A DNA stretch of 64,000 nucleotides from assembly GCA_963734065.1 (NCBI GenBank), contig CAVTFN010000005.1, positions 434,001 to 498,000 of the forward strand. The letters are read 5' to 3'. The notes under the pieces were generated by a model that searched no databases, was not told the origin of the DNA, and saw nothing but the letters and a program-made list of their open reading frames with translations. Made by a program: the position numbers and the translations under genes. The stretch is from DATBLE01 sp963734065 (GTDB lineage: Bacteria; Actinomycetota; Thermoleophilia; Gaiellales; Gaiellaceae). Positions 17,126 through 28,084 of this stretch are shown in pieces. Each line of letters opens with the position of its first letter. Positions within the stretch are counted from its first letter, which is position 1.

Positions 17126-18165
17126 GACGACGGCCGGCTCTGCTGCTCGGTGCGCCGGCCGCAGCCGCCGCCTCGCTGATCCTGGCCGTCGCCGCCGCAG
17201 GCGGCCCCGCGAAAGCCCAGAGCGTCTCCTGCGGCGACACGGTCACGCAGAGCGTCAAGCTGGCCGCCGACCTCCACTGCTCGACATCGGACGGACTGGA
17301 CGTCGGCGCCAACCGCATCACGATCGACCTCGGCGGGCACACGATCTTCGGCGCCAGCCCGTACAACGGCGTCGCTGCGAACGGCTACGCGTACACGACG
17401 ATCAAGAACGGCGCGATCACCGGCTTTGCCGGCGCCGTCTTCCTCGACTCCGCTCCGCACACCACGATCACGGGCATCGTCGCCCGCCAGAACCCGAGCG
17501 TCGCGATCGGAGCCACCAACTCGACCTTCACATCGGTCTCGAAGGTGACCGTGGTCGCGTACGGGTACGAAGGCGTCTACCTGCAGTCGGACGGAAGCTC
17601 GCTGACCAAGAGCACCGTCTCGGCGGCGTCGAACCCGGTCGGCATCGGCGTCGTCACCTGGGGCTCCGGAGACACCGTGTCGGGGAACAGCGTCTCGGCG
17701 AGCGCCAAAGCGGGGATCCTCGTCCAGTACGGCGGCGGCAATCAGGTGACGAAGAACCACCTCCAGGGAACCGGGAACGACGGCATCCGCCTCTACGACA
17801 CGCAGGGCGCGGTGGTGACCGGGAACACCGTGACCGGGAGCGCCGGAGTCGGGATCCTCGTCGAGAGCACTTCGGACGGGACGGCGCTGACGAAGAACAC
17901 CGTCTCGGCGAGCGCGGCAGACGGAATCGAGATCTCGAGCGACAGCCTCGGCAGCCTGATCACGGCGAACACGTCGAGCGGAAACCGCAGCAGCGGCATC
18001 GACGTCGAAAACGCCGACCCGAGCAGCAAGCTCGGCAAGAACACCGCCGATCTGAACGCCCTGGACGGGGTGATCGGCGCCGTCGGCGTCACCGACCTCG
18101 GCGGCAACAAGGGGCAAGACAACGGCCAGACCGACTGCAACATCGGCGGCTTCGCATGCAAGTGA
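17101..18165 (+). CDS. Secreted right-handed parallel beta-helix protein (second of three)
   Basis: This 354-residue protein has a longer N-terminus (MLPDIAVLRRRPALLLGAP, then an Ala-rich signal core). The mature part shows beta-helix rungs with the recurring words GNTVTGSAGVGILVES and KNTVSASAADGIEIS. It contains paired cysteines at both ends of the mature part. It is more divergent than its two flanking relatives and may bind a polysaccharide or surface; no enzyme site is seen. The start ATG lies inside the previous gene, 25 nt before its stop. A different downstream start is possible but would lose the signal peptide. Confidence 0.6.
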   Translation: MLPDIAVLRRRPALLLGAPAAAAASLILAVAAAGGPAKAQSVSCGDTVTQSVKLAADLHCSTSDGLDVGANRITIDLGGHTIFGASPYNGVAANGYAYTTIKNGAITGFAGAVFLDSAPHTTITGIVARQNPSVAIGATNSTFTSVSKVTVVAYGYEGVYLQSDGSSLTKSTVSAASNPVGIGVVTWGSGDTVSGNSVSASAKAGILVQYGGGNQVTKNHLQGTGNDGIRLYDTQGAVVTGNTVTGSAGVGILVESTSDGTALTKNTVSASAADGIEISSDSLGSLITANTSSGNRSSGIDVENADPSSKLGKNTADLNALDGVIGAVGVTDLGGNKGQDNGQTDCNIGGFACK

Positions 18166-18185
18166 CCGCGAGAAGGGAGAGGGAG

Positions 18186-19181
18186 ATGAACCTCCGGGCC
18201 GGACCCAAAAGCGCGAGGATCGCGACGGCGCTCCTCTCGGCGGCGGCGGTCGCGCTACTCGCCGCCGGCGCCGGTGCCGGCAGCTCCTCGACCCCGATCA
18301 CGACCTGCGGCCAGATCGTGACGACCAACGCCGTCCTCACCCAGGACCTGACCTGCTCCGGCTCGTCGGGGGTGATCGCCGGCGCCGCCGGGATCACGAT
18401 CGACCTGAAGGGCCTTACGCTCACCGGCGACCGCAGCCCGAACCACTACGGAGTCCTCGACGGCTCCTACAACGGGGTCAAGGTCGAGAACGGCGTCGTC
18501 CGCAATTTCTACGACGGCATCGACGCGGGCAGCAGCGCGAACACGGTCACCGTCTCGAACGTGGTCGTCTCCGGAAGCGTCCTCGCCGGCATCTTCATCT
18601 GCTGCGCCTCGGCCTCGGCCTCGATCAGCTCGACGACCGCCTCCGGAAACGGCGGTGACGGCATCATCATCGGCGGCGCATCGGCAAGGATCCAGTCGAC
18701 GAGCGCCTCCGGAAACGCCGGCCAGGGCATCGACGTCAGCGGCAACTTCACCTCGATCAAGTCGGCGACCGCTTCAGGGAACGGCGCCAACGGCATCTAC
18801 GTCACCGGCAACGGTGCCTCGATCGCCTCGTCGGCCACGTCGGGAAACGCGAACTCCGGCGTCGTCGTCGCCGGCGACTCGGCCAGGATCAAGTCCGCAA
18901 CCGCCTCGGGGAATGCAGGCATCGGAGTCGCCGTGCAAGGGGACGGCGCCTCGATCGCTTCGTCGATTGCCTCCGGGAACGGCAACACCGGTATCGGCGT
19001 CGACGGCAACTTCGCTGCGATCAAGGGCAATGTCGCGAACGCGAACGGCTTCCCCGGCGGCGCCTCCGACGACACCGGTCCAGGGATCGGTGTCGTCGGG
19101 TACACGACCGCCCCGGTCGGGACCAACGTCGCCTACGGCAATGACGACCCGGCCGAGTGCACCCCCGCCCTGCTCTGCTGA
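18186..19181 (+). CDS. Secreted right-handed parallel beta-helix protein (third of three)
   Basis: This 331-residue protein is a close relative of the one at 16355: the same ITTCGQxVTTNAVLTQ entry, the same VGYTTAPVGTN exit, and a final Cys pair (DPAECTPALLC). Between them are about nine rungs of the form ASIASSATSGNANSGVVVAGDS. The ATG at 18186 is chosen over the one at 18156 because GGGAGAGGGAG stands right before it and the signal peptide begins there. The stop touches the stop of the convergent LAL regulator with no gap. Confidence 0.65.
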   Translation: MNLRAGPKSARIATALLSAAAVALLAAGAGAGSSSTPITTCGQIVTTNAVLTQDLTCSGSSGVIAGAAGITIDLKGLTLTGDRSPNHYGVLDGSYNGVKVENGVVRNFYDGIDAGSSANTVTVSNVVVSGSVLAGIFICCASASASISSTTASGNGGDGIIIGGASARIQSTSASGNAGQGIDVSGNFTSIKSATASGNGANGIYVTGNGASIASSATSGNANSGVVVAGDSARIKSATASGNAGIGVAVQGDGASIASSIASGNGNTGIGVDGNFAAIKGNVANANGFPGGASDDTGPGIGVVGYTTAPVGTNVAYGNDDPAECTPALLC

Positions 19182-21899
19182 TCACCCGTCCCGCGCGTCC
19201 AGCGCCCTGGCGAGCTGGGCGCGCGAGCGGATGCCGAGCTTGCGGTAGGCACGAGCGAGGTTCGCTTCCACCGCCTTCTGCGTGACGAATACCTCGGCGG
19301 CGATCGCCTTGTTCGTCAGGCCGGCGACTGCGAGGGTGGCGATCCGCAGCTCGGTCGCACTCAGCTCGTCCGGCGCCCGGCGGACGGCGACCCGGGCGAG
19401 CTCACCCTCGGCCCGCCGCTCCCATACCTCCGCGCCGAGGCGTCGGAAGATCGCCAGCGCCTCTTCCAGCGCACCCCGGGCCTCGCGCTTCCGCTTCAGG
19501 CGGCGGAGGACCTGCCCCTGGACGAGCAGCGTCCGCCCGCGCTCGAACGGCACCGGGCAGTGCTCGTGCTCGGCCAGCGCGCGGCCGAGCGCGGCCGAGG
19601 CGTCCTCGAGCTCCCCGCGGGCGGCGAGCAGCAGGCCGCGGCAGCGGGCCGAGACGGCGAGGCTCCACGGGATCCGCGAGCGCGCGGCGCGCTCCTCGAA
19701 GCGAGACACGAGCGCCTCTGCCCGCGCCGGATCGCCGACGCCGACCGCCGCCTCGATCGCGTCGCCGTCGACCCGCCAGATCGCCGGCTCGCGGAAGCCC
19801 ACCCGGTCGAGCTCTGCCAGCGCGGCCGAGAGGTCGCTGTCGGCGGCCTCGTGGTCACCGGCGGCGAGCTCGGCGAGGCCGAGGCAGCGGTCGAGGATTG
19901 CGGCAATGATCGGCTCGCGTGGCCGGCCGCGCGCCGCCACCGCCTGCACCGGCTCGAGCCGTCCGGCATGCGCGTCGGCGAAGACGAGCCACGGGCCGAT
20001 GCCGCCCGGGTCCGTCCCGAGCTGCTCGAACGCATCGTTCATCCGACAGGTGAGCTCCGCTGCCTCGCTCCAGTTGCCCGCCCACGTCTCGAGTGCGACG
20101 CGATTGAGCAGGATGTTGGCGAGCGACGACTCGTCGCCCTCCTCGACCGCCGCGCGCTCGGCCGCAGCGAGCCTCGCCCGGGCGCCGTCGAAGTCGTCGA
20201 CGTACCGCAGCCACTGGCCGAGCTTGAACGCCGCGCGTGTGTCCACCGCCCCGGCCGCTGCGTTGCCTTCGAGTGCGAGCGCCCGCTCGGCCGCCTCGAC
20301 GTCGAAGCCCTCGCCGAGGAAGAGGTCGGCCCGCACCCGTGCGCCCAGAGCAGCCGAGACCAGGCCCGGCTCGGCATCGGGCCGGGAGCCGAGCAGCTCC
20401 AGGGCCGACCGGGCTGCCGCCGCTGCTTTCGCGAGGTCGATCGTGCCCGCGTCCATCGCGATCGCGACGTGGCAGCGGGCCTGGACCAGCGGGTCGCGCG
20501 CGACGGCCAGGGCCTCCTCGCCCAGGGCGAGCGCCGCCGACTCTCCCCTCCGCCAGTAGTCGATCTCGGCCAGTGTCAGCGTCACCCGGGCGAGAAGGTC
20601 GCCGGGCTCGAGGTCGCCTCTGAGCTCCTCCAGCAAGCGTCTCGCACGCTGGAAGTCGCCGGCGAGGGAGAGATAGCCGGCCACCTCGAGGCGGAGCTCG
20701 TCCCGGGCGTCGTCGTCCTCGGTGAGCAGGCGAAGCGCGAGCTGGGCCAGCTCCGCCGCCGTCTCGGGTGCGCCGCGCGCGCGGGCGCGTCGAGCCGCGT
20801 CCCGCAGCGCCTCCGCCACCTCCGCGTCCGGCCCGTCGCAGGCGAGCGCGAGGTGGCGGACGATTTCGTCCGGGTCGGCGACCGCCGCCGCGAGCTCCCG
20901 GTGCGCCTCGCGGCGGCGGGCGAGCGGCGTGGACGAGTAGACGGCCGAGGCGAACAGCGGGTGGGCGAACTCGACCCGGTCGCCCGCTGCGATGCGGACG
21001 AGACCGGCCTCCTCTGCCGGGGCGAGTGCGGCGGCCTCGACGAGGCGCAGGTCGGGGCGGGCGAGCGCGGCCGCGCGCAGCAGCGCCGCCCGTGTCTCGG
21101 CCGGGAGCGCGTGCACGCGGGCGGCGACGAGCGTCTGGAGGCTCTCCGGGACCGGCAGCTCGGTGAGGTCGTGGCCGTCCTCTTGCTCCAGGCGCCGGGC
21201 GATCTCGAGCGCGTACAGCGCGTTCCCGTCCGAGAGCTGCCCGATCCGGACGAGCGTCGGTCGCGGGAACGTCCGCCCGAGCTCCTGCGAGAGGATGCGG
21301 TGCAGGGCGGCGACGGAGAGCGGCCCGAGCTCGACCCGGACGAGCCGCTCGTCGTGCCCGAGCTCCGCGACGAGCGAGCGCTCGGCCTCCCCGGAGCGCA
21401 CCGCCAGCAGCGCCCGGACGGGCTCCGGGCCGAGTCGGCGCAGCGCGAACCCGATCGCCGCCGCCGACGGCGCGTCGAGCCACTGGAGGTCGTCGACCGC
21501 CAGTGCGACGCCGCCGGGTGTCGTCGCCAGCTCGCGGAGCAGCGAGAGGAGCGCCGTTCCAACCAGTCGCCGCTCGGGCGGCCGGCGGGCCGGCATGCGC
21601 AGGAGCGCCACCTCGAGCGCGTCGCGCTGCGGCGCCGGAAGGGCGGCGAGCCGAGCCTCCGGAGCGCCCGCCAGCAGGTCGGCGAGCCCGGCGAACGCCA
21701 GCTTCGACTCCGACTCCGACGGGCGCGCGACCAGGACTGTGGTCTCGCTCCTGCGGGCCCGGGCGACCGCCTCGCTCCACACCGTCGTCTTGCCGATCCC
21801 GGGCTCGCCCACGATCGCAAGCGTCCGGCCGGTCGGCTCGCCGGCGAGGTATGCGTCCACCAGGGCCAGCTCGGCCTCGCGCCCGACGACGCTGGTCAC
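19182..21899 (-). CDS. LuxR-family ATPase regulator (LAL type)
   Basis: This large transcriptional regulator (905 aa) has an N-terminal AAA ATPase module, Walker A GEPGIGKTT near residue 32 and Walker B LAVDDLQWLD near residue 140, a long TPR-like helical middle, and a C-terminal LuxR helix-turn-helix (LSATELRIATLAVAGLTNKAIAAEVFVTQKAVEANL in parts, from about residue 840). LAL proteins activate genes on binding an effector and ATP. Targets are unknown; the beta-helix cluster ends tail to tail with it. The GTG start has TACTCT (21906-21911) 6 nt upstream, a leaderless pattern. Confidence 0.9.
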   Translation of the reverse strand: MTSVVGREAELALVDAYLAGEPTGRTLAIVGEPGIGKTTVWSEAVARARRSETTVLVARPSESESKLAFAGLADLLAGAPEARLAALPAPQRDALEVALLRMPARRPPERRLVGTALLSLLRELATTPGGVALAVDDLQWLDAPSAAAIGFALRRLGPEPVRALLAVRSGEAERSLVAELGHDERLVRVELGPLSVAALHRILSQELGRTFPRPTLVRIGQLSDGNALYALEIARRLEQEDGHDLTELPVPESLQTLVAARVHALPAETRAALLRAAALARPDLRLVEAAALAPAEEAGLVRIAAGDRVEFAHPLFASAVYSSTPLARRREAHRELAAAVADPDEIVRHLALACDGPDAEVAEALRDAARRARARGAPETAAELAQLALRLLTEDDDARDELRLEVAGYLSLAGDFQRARRLLEELRGDLEPGDLLARVTLTLAEIDYWRRGESAALALGEEALAVARDPLVQARCHVAIAMDAGTIDLAKAAAAARSALELLGSRPDAEPGLVSAALGARVRADLFLGEGFDVEAAERALALEGNAAAGAVDTRAAFKLGQWLRYVDDFDGARARLAAAERAAVEEGDESSLANILLNRVALETWAGNWSEAAELTCRMNDAFEQLGTDPGGIGPWLVFADAHAGRLEPVQAVAARGRPREPIIAAILDRCLGLAELAAGDHEAADSDLSAALAELDRVGFREPAIWRVDGDAIEAAVGVGDPARAEALVSRFEERAARSRIPWSLAVSARCRGLLLAARGELEDASAALGRALAEHEHCPVPFERGRTLLVQGQVLRRLKRKREARGALEEALAIFRRLGAEVWERRAEGELARVAVRRAPDELSATELRIATLAVAGLTNKAIAAEVFVTQKAVEANLARAYRKLGIRSRAQLARALDARDG

Positions 21900-21921
21900 C
21901 GGCAGAGAGTACGCCGCTACG

Positions 21922-22851
21922 TCACCGGTCGCTCTCGAGCGAGACGACCAGGCGCGCGATCGTCGAGTCGCGCAGGGTCAGGACCATCCGGCCCGCCTGG
22001 CGCTCGGGCGCGGCCGCCCACGAGTAGTCGGCCGCCACGCCGTCGGCGCTCTCGTCGGCCGAGAGAACCCGCACCTCGTCGTCGGGCGGCCGCTCGCCGT
22101 AGGCGGCGAGGATCGCCTCCCGCCCGGCGAACGGCCCGACCGGCACACCCTCGAATGCGAGCACCGCGTCGTCGGCGAAGCACTCGCCGAGCGCCTCCCA
22201 GTCGCCGCTCCGCACCCCTTGGTTGTGCCGCGCGACGTATTCGTAGAGGACGTCGACCGCGGGTGGCAGGCCGAGATCCTCGCGGACGAGCCCGAACAGC
22301 ACGCCGTCGGCCCACTGCCCGTGCCGGCGGTAGGCCCTCCGCTTCGCGCCCTCGCGGACGAATCCGACGCGCTCGGCGTGGGCGACCGCCCGCTCGTTGA
22401 AGCCGTAGACCTCCAGCTGGAGCCGGTGGAAGCCGATGTCGAGCAGCAGGTGGCGCACCAATACCCGTGCCGCCTCCTCCGCCAGTCCCCGGCCGCGGAA
22501 CTCCGGGCGGACAGCGAGCCCGCCGAGGTCGGCTATCCGGCTCCGCTCGCTGAACGTCTCGAACTCCATCACGCCGGCGGATCGACCGTCGGCCTCGATC
22601 ACGAACACGCCGGCGGAAGCCGGCTCGCGCTGCGACCGCTCGATCCGGGCGAGCACGTCCGTGCGCTCACGGCCCCGGTGCACGGAGAGGAAGGGCTCGA
22701 CCTGCTCGTGCGCCAGCAGACCGGTGACGAAGTCGACGTCGGCCCGCTCGGCCCGGCGGAGCCTGACGCTGACGCCTTCGGCGTCACGACATCGCTTCGC
22801 ACCAAGGCCACCAGCCTTGCCGGCGCCTTTGTGCTCGGCTTCGTCTCTCAC
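21922..22851 (-). CDS. GNAT acetyltransferase fused to NTF2/SnoaL-like domain
   Basis: This 309-residue protein has a RimJ/RimL-type GNAT domain (about residues 30-190; acetyl-CoA loop LAVRPEFRGRGLAEEA and the FNERAVAHAERVGFVREG segment), then an NTF2/SnoaL-like domain (about 195-309; VLYEYVARHNQGVRSGDWEALGECFADD in parts). The NTF2 part may bind a small ligand or mediate dimerisation; the acceptor substrate is unknown. The GTG start overlaps the EamA stop (GTGA). The first 28 residues are Gly/Lys-rich and outside the domain; their DNA carries two small inverted repeats. Confidence 0.75.
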   Translation of the reverse strand: MRDEAEHKGAGKAGGLGAKRCRDAEGVSVRLRRAERADVDFVTGLLAHEQVEPFLSVHRGRERTDVLARIERSQREPASAGVFVIEADGRSAGVMEFETFSERSRIADLGGLAVRPEFRGRGLAEEAARVLVRHLLLDIGFHRLQLEVYGFNERAVAHAERVGFVREGAKRRAYRRHGQWADGVLFGLVREDLGLPPAVDVLYEYVARHNQGVRSGDWEALGECFADDAVLAFEGVPVGPFAGREAILAAYGERPPDDEVRVLSADESADGVAADYSWAAAPERQAGRMVLTLRDSTIARLVVSLESDR

Positions 22852-23753
22852 GCCGCCGGGTCTGCCACCGGGCGGCGCTGGGCGCGCCAGACGCCTGAGC
22901 CGAGAGCGACGCCGCCGAGGATCAGGCCCAGCCCGATGAGCATCGACGGCCGCAGCGGCTCGTCGAGGATGAGCGAGCCGTAGAGCAGCGCGAACGCCGG
23001 GATCAGATAGGTGACGAGCGAGAGCCGGGCCGCGCCGTAGAGCCGCAGGATCCTGAACAGCAGCAGCTGCGCGACGGCGGTGCCGAGCACGGCCAGCCCG
23101 GCCAGCGAGAGCACCGGCTTCCAGCCGGGCGCGTGATCGGGCAGCTGGAACAGGGCGAACGGCAGCAGGAGCAGGCCGCCGTAGAGCATCGACGCGGTCG
23201 CGAGCACGGGCCCGGACGCACGGCCGAGCGCATGTTGCCCGTAGAGCCCACCCGCCGCATACGACATCGAGGCGAGCACGACGGCAAGCGTCCCGGCCAC
23301 CGCCCAGCCGCCGCCCTCCGGGTGGATGCCGGCGAGCACGCCGACGCCGAGGAGACCGACGAGGATGCCGACGAGCTTCATCCCGCTCGAGCGCTGGCTC
23401 GGGTTGAACTTGATCGCCAGCACGGTGACGAAGATCGGGACCGACGCCTGGGCAATCGCGGCGACGCCGGAGTCGATGTGCGTCTCGCCCCAGGCGATCA
23501 GGGTGAACGGGATCGCACCGTTGATCGCGCCGAACACGAGGCCCTCGCGCCACGCCGTGCGGACGCCCCGGAGCGCGTTGCCGGCGCCGGTCGTCGCCGC
23601 CAGGAACACGAACAGGAGCAGACCGGCGATCAGGAGGCGCAGCGTCATCAGAAAGGTCGGCTCGAAGTCGCGGACGCCGACCTTGATGAAGAGGTACGAC
23701 GCCCCCCAGATCGCTGCGAGCGTCAGGATCAGGGGGCCGTAGCGCCGGGTCAT
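22848..23753 (-). CDS. EamA-family drug/metabolite exporter (DMT superfamily)
   Basis: This is an integral membrane transporter of 301 residues with about ten predicted helices in two EamA halves (ILTLAAIWGASYLFIKVG at the start; LAGLAVLGTAVAQLLLFRIL in the second half). The substrate is unknown; relatives export amino acids or other metabolites. The ATG follows TACCGT (23760-23765) by 6 nt. It is divergent from purL, the two -10 boxes being about 30 nt apart, and translationally coupled to the downstream GNAT gene. Confidence 0.85.
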   Translation of the reverse strand: MTRRYGPLILTLAAIWGASYLFIKVGVRDFEPTFLMTLRLLIAGLLLFVFLAATTGAGNALRGVRTAWREGLVFGAINGAIPFTLIAWGETHIDSGVAAIAQASVPIFVTVLAIKFNPSQRSSGMKLVGILVGLLGVGVLAGIHPEGGGWAVAGTLAVVLASMSYAAGGLYGQHALGRASGPVLATASMLYGGLLLLPFALFQLPDHAPGWKPVLSLAGLAVLGTAVAQLLLFRILRLYGAARLSLVTYLIPAFALLYGSLILDEPLRPSMLIGLGLILGGVALGSGVWRAQRRPVADPAA

Positions 23754-23794
23754 CTCTTCACGGTAACGCTGCCGGCGCCGTCGGGCTTCCCCGA

Positions 23795-23800
23795 TACGAT
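23795..23800 (+). promoter_or_regulatory. Candidate -10 box of leaderless purL transcript
   Basis: TACGAT stands 6 nt before the CTG at 23807, so a transcript starting the usual 7 nt after the box would begin at that codon. The same TANNNT-N6-8-start layout occurs at more than twenty other genes here. No Shine-Dalgarno is present. Confidence 0.5.
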
Positions 23801-23806
23801 GCTGCC

Positions 23807-25890
<2,084 letters not shown>

Positions 25891-25891
<1 letters not shown>

Positions 25892-27273
25892 TGTGCGGCG
25901 TCCTCGGAGTCTGCGCCCCCGACCGCGACGTCGCGCGGCTCGCCCACTTCGGGCTGCACGCGCTGCAGCACCGCGGCCAGGAGTCGGCCGGGATCGCCGT
26001 CTCCGACGGGGGCCACCTGACCGTGCTCCGCGATATGGGCCTCGTCGCGCAGGTGTTCAGCGAGCAGAAGCTCAGCGGCCTGCGCGGCCAGCTCGCGATC
26101 GGCCACACGCGCTACTCGACCACCGGCTCGGCGCAGTGGTCGAACGCGCAGCCGATCGTCCAGCACGGCCGCGCCCGCACCGTCGCACTCGGGCACAACG
26201 GCAACCTGGTCAACGCGGGTGAGCTCCGTGACGAGCTGGCCGCCGACGGCGTCAGGCTGGGGTCGAGCTCGGACACCGAGCTGATCGCGGCGCTGATCGC
26301 GAACGACCCGGCGCCGCTCCCGGATGCGGTCGCAAACGCGATGGGCCGGCTCGAGGGCGCGTACTCGGTGACCGCGCTGGCCGAGGGCAAGCTGCTCGCG
26401 TTCCGCGACCCGCACGGCTTCAGGCCGCTGGCCCTCGGGCGTCTCGGGGACGGCTGGGTGGTCGCCTCCGAGACCTGCGCGCTCGATCTCGTCGGCGCCG
26501 AGCCGGTGCGCGAGCTCGGGCACGGCGAGCTGCTGGTCGTCGACGAGGACGGACTCGATTCGAGGCAGGCGGTTCAGCCGGCTGCGGGCGCGCTCTGCAT
26601 CTTCGAGTTCTTCTACCTCGCTCGGCCGGACACGCGGCTCGAGGGCGTCGAGGTCCACGCTGCGCGCGTACGGATGGGTGAGCGGCTGGCCGAGGAGGCG
26701 CCTGTCGAAGCCGACCTCGTCCTCCCGATCCCCGACTCCGGGACGCCGGCGGCGATCGGCTTCGCGCGGGCCTCTGGCATCCCGTTCAGCGAGGGCCTGA
26801 TCAAGAACCGCTATGTCGGCCGCACGTTCATCCAGCCCGACCAGGGGCTGCGCCAGCAGGGGATCAGGCTCAAGTTCAACCCGCTCGCCGAGGTCGCGGG
26901 CGAGCGGGTGGTGGTCGTCGACGACTCGATCGTCCGCGGGAACACGACCCGGCAGATCGTCGCGATGCTGTTCGACGCCGGCGCGAGCGAGGTGCACGTG
27001 CGGATCTCGTCGCCGCCCGTGATCGGCCCGTGCTTCTACGGCATCGACCTCGCCGACGAGAGCGAGCTGATCGCCGCCTCGAAGTCGGTCGAGGAGGTGC
27101 GGGCGTCGATCGGAGCGACCTCGCTCGCCTACATCTCGCTCGCCGGGCTCCAGGCGGCGACGCGGCGACCCGCTTCTGCGCTGTGCCGCGCGTGCCTGAC
27201 CGGCGAGTACCCGACCCGGATCCCGGCGGGCCGCCGGCTCGCGAAGCTGAGGTTCGAGCCGGCGCCTCTCTAG
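25891..27273 (+). CDS. purF: Amidophosphoribosyltransferase PurF
   Basis: PurF makes phosphoribosylamine from PRPP and glutamine, the first committed step. The 460-residue protein starts MCGVLGV, so Cys2 becomes the N-terminal nucleophile without a propeptide. The glutaminase domain includes HTRYSTTGSAQWSNAQP, and the phosphoribosyltransferase domain has the PRPP loop VVVVDDSIVRGNTTRQI near residue 345. Late cysteines (SALCRACLTGEYP) resemble those of iron-sulfur PurF enzymes. GGAGGGG lies 8 nt before the ATG, and TGATG couples it to purL. A 13-bp hairpin begins in its stop codon. Confidence 0.97.
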
Positions 27274-27301
27274 GGTCAGACCCCGGCAGGGGTCTGACCC
27301 T
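27272..27301. repeat. Palindromic element (13-bp stem, 4-nt loop) at purF stop
   Basis: AGGGTCAGACCCC, loop ggca, GGGGTCTGACCCT: perfect 13-bp arms. It begins inside the purF TAG (27271-27273) and may serve as a terminator shared by purF and the convergent small membrane protein gene. Its architecture resembles the other palindromes in the window, but its arm sequence is different. Confidence 0.75.
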
Positions 27302-27312
27302 GTAGACCAGAC

Positions 27313-27606
27313 CTACTGCTCGAGCACGCGGCTCGCCTTGGCGATCCCCCGGCTGATCAGGTAGCCGAACGTCAGCGCGGTGGTGGCGGTCACGAACGCG
27401 CCGGCGCCGACCTCGTCGCTCGCCGCCCAGATGATCGCGATGATGATCCAGACGATCAGGAACACGGCGAGCTCGGCATTTCCCGGGATCGGCAGGCGGG
27501 CACCGGCGACCGGCTGGAAGCCGTACCCGCCGGAGGACGAGCCGCCGCCGGTGGTCGTCGCGGTGCCGGTGCTCCCGGACGACTCGGGCTCTTCTGGAGT
27601 GGACAC
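27313..27606 (-). CDS. Small membrane protein, two predicted helices, 97 aa
   Basis: This protein of unknown function has a Ser/Thr/Gly-rich soluble N-terminus (about residues 1-30) and two hydrophobic helices (LAVFLIVWIIIAIIWAAS about 46-63; GAFVTATTALTFGYLISRG about 68-86). No motif is recognised. The GTG start has GAAGGAG 5 nt upstream, a conventional ribosome binding site unlike most nearby first genes. It is convergent with purF, with the palindrome at 27272 between them. Confidence 0.65.
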   Translation of the reverse strand: MSTPEEPESSGSTGTATTTGGGSSSGGYGFQPVAGARLPIPGNAELAVFLIVWIIIAIIWAASDEVGAGAFVTATTALTFGYLISRGIAKASRVLEQ

Positions 27607-27645
27607 GAGCGCTCCTTCGATCGAGGGTTGAGCGACATATGTGCC

Positions 27646-28065
27646 CTAAGCCGCGTGACCCGGAACGTGGACGAGCTCGAGCTTGATCCCGTCGGGGTCG
27701 TAGAAGAAGACCGCGTAGTAACCGGGGATGTACGCGTACTCCTCCGGCCCGCTCTCGATCGGGACGCCGCGTGCCCGCAGCCAGTCGGCCCGCTCGTCGA
27801 CCTCGAATTGCGACGGCGCCTCGAAGGCGACGTGGTGCACGCCGATCCGGTACCGGTCGAACGGGCCTTCCGTCTCGGTCTGCGCCTCCCGGAGCCCGAG
27901 CGAGCTGCCTGGGCCGGAGATGTACCAGATCGTCTCGCCGCGCTCGCCCTCGACCTCGCCGACCCGATGCCAGCCGAGCGGCTCGAGGAGCTCGCGGTAG
28001 AACGGCAGGCTCCGGAGAATCGAGCTGACGACGAGGTCGACGTGGTGGAAGCCGGTGGAGCGCAC
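27646..28065 (-). CDS. VOC family protein (dioxygenase/glyoxalase-like)
   Basis: This 139-residue protein has one VOC domain: FHHVDLVVSSILRSLPFYREL at the start, GVHHVAFEAPSQFEVDERADWL in the middle, and FYDPDGIKLELVHVPG at the end. Candidate metal ligands are His in FHHVDL, His in GVHHVAF and Glu in KLELV. The reaction is unknown. The GTG at 28065 begins directly before the domain; no strong ribosome site is present and the exact start is uncertain. It sits between the small membrane protein and ctaG, all on the minus strand. Confidence 0.75.
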   Translation of the reverse strand: MRSTGFHHVDLVVSSILRSLPFYRELLEPLGWHRVGEVEGERGETIWYISGPGSSLGLREAQTETEGPFDRYRIGVHHVAFEAPSQFEVDERADWLRARGVPIESGPEEYAYIPGYYAVFFYDPDGIKLELVHVPGHAA

Positions 28066-28084
28066 GTCCTGCCGGCTCCATCTT

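Noticed and set aside
18600..19000. Periodic sequence in the third beta-helix gene as a tandem DNA repeat
   Set aside because: The period reflects protein rungs; bases differ at many synonymous positions and no exact units recur.
19560..22400. 946-codon plus-strand open frame antisense to the LAL regulator
   Set aside because: The opposite strand encodes a clear LAL protein with Walker and LuxR motifs; this frame has no domain and biased composition.
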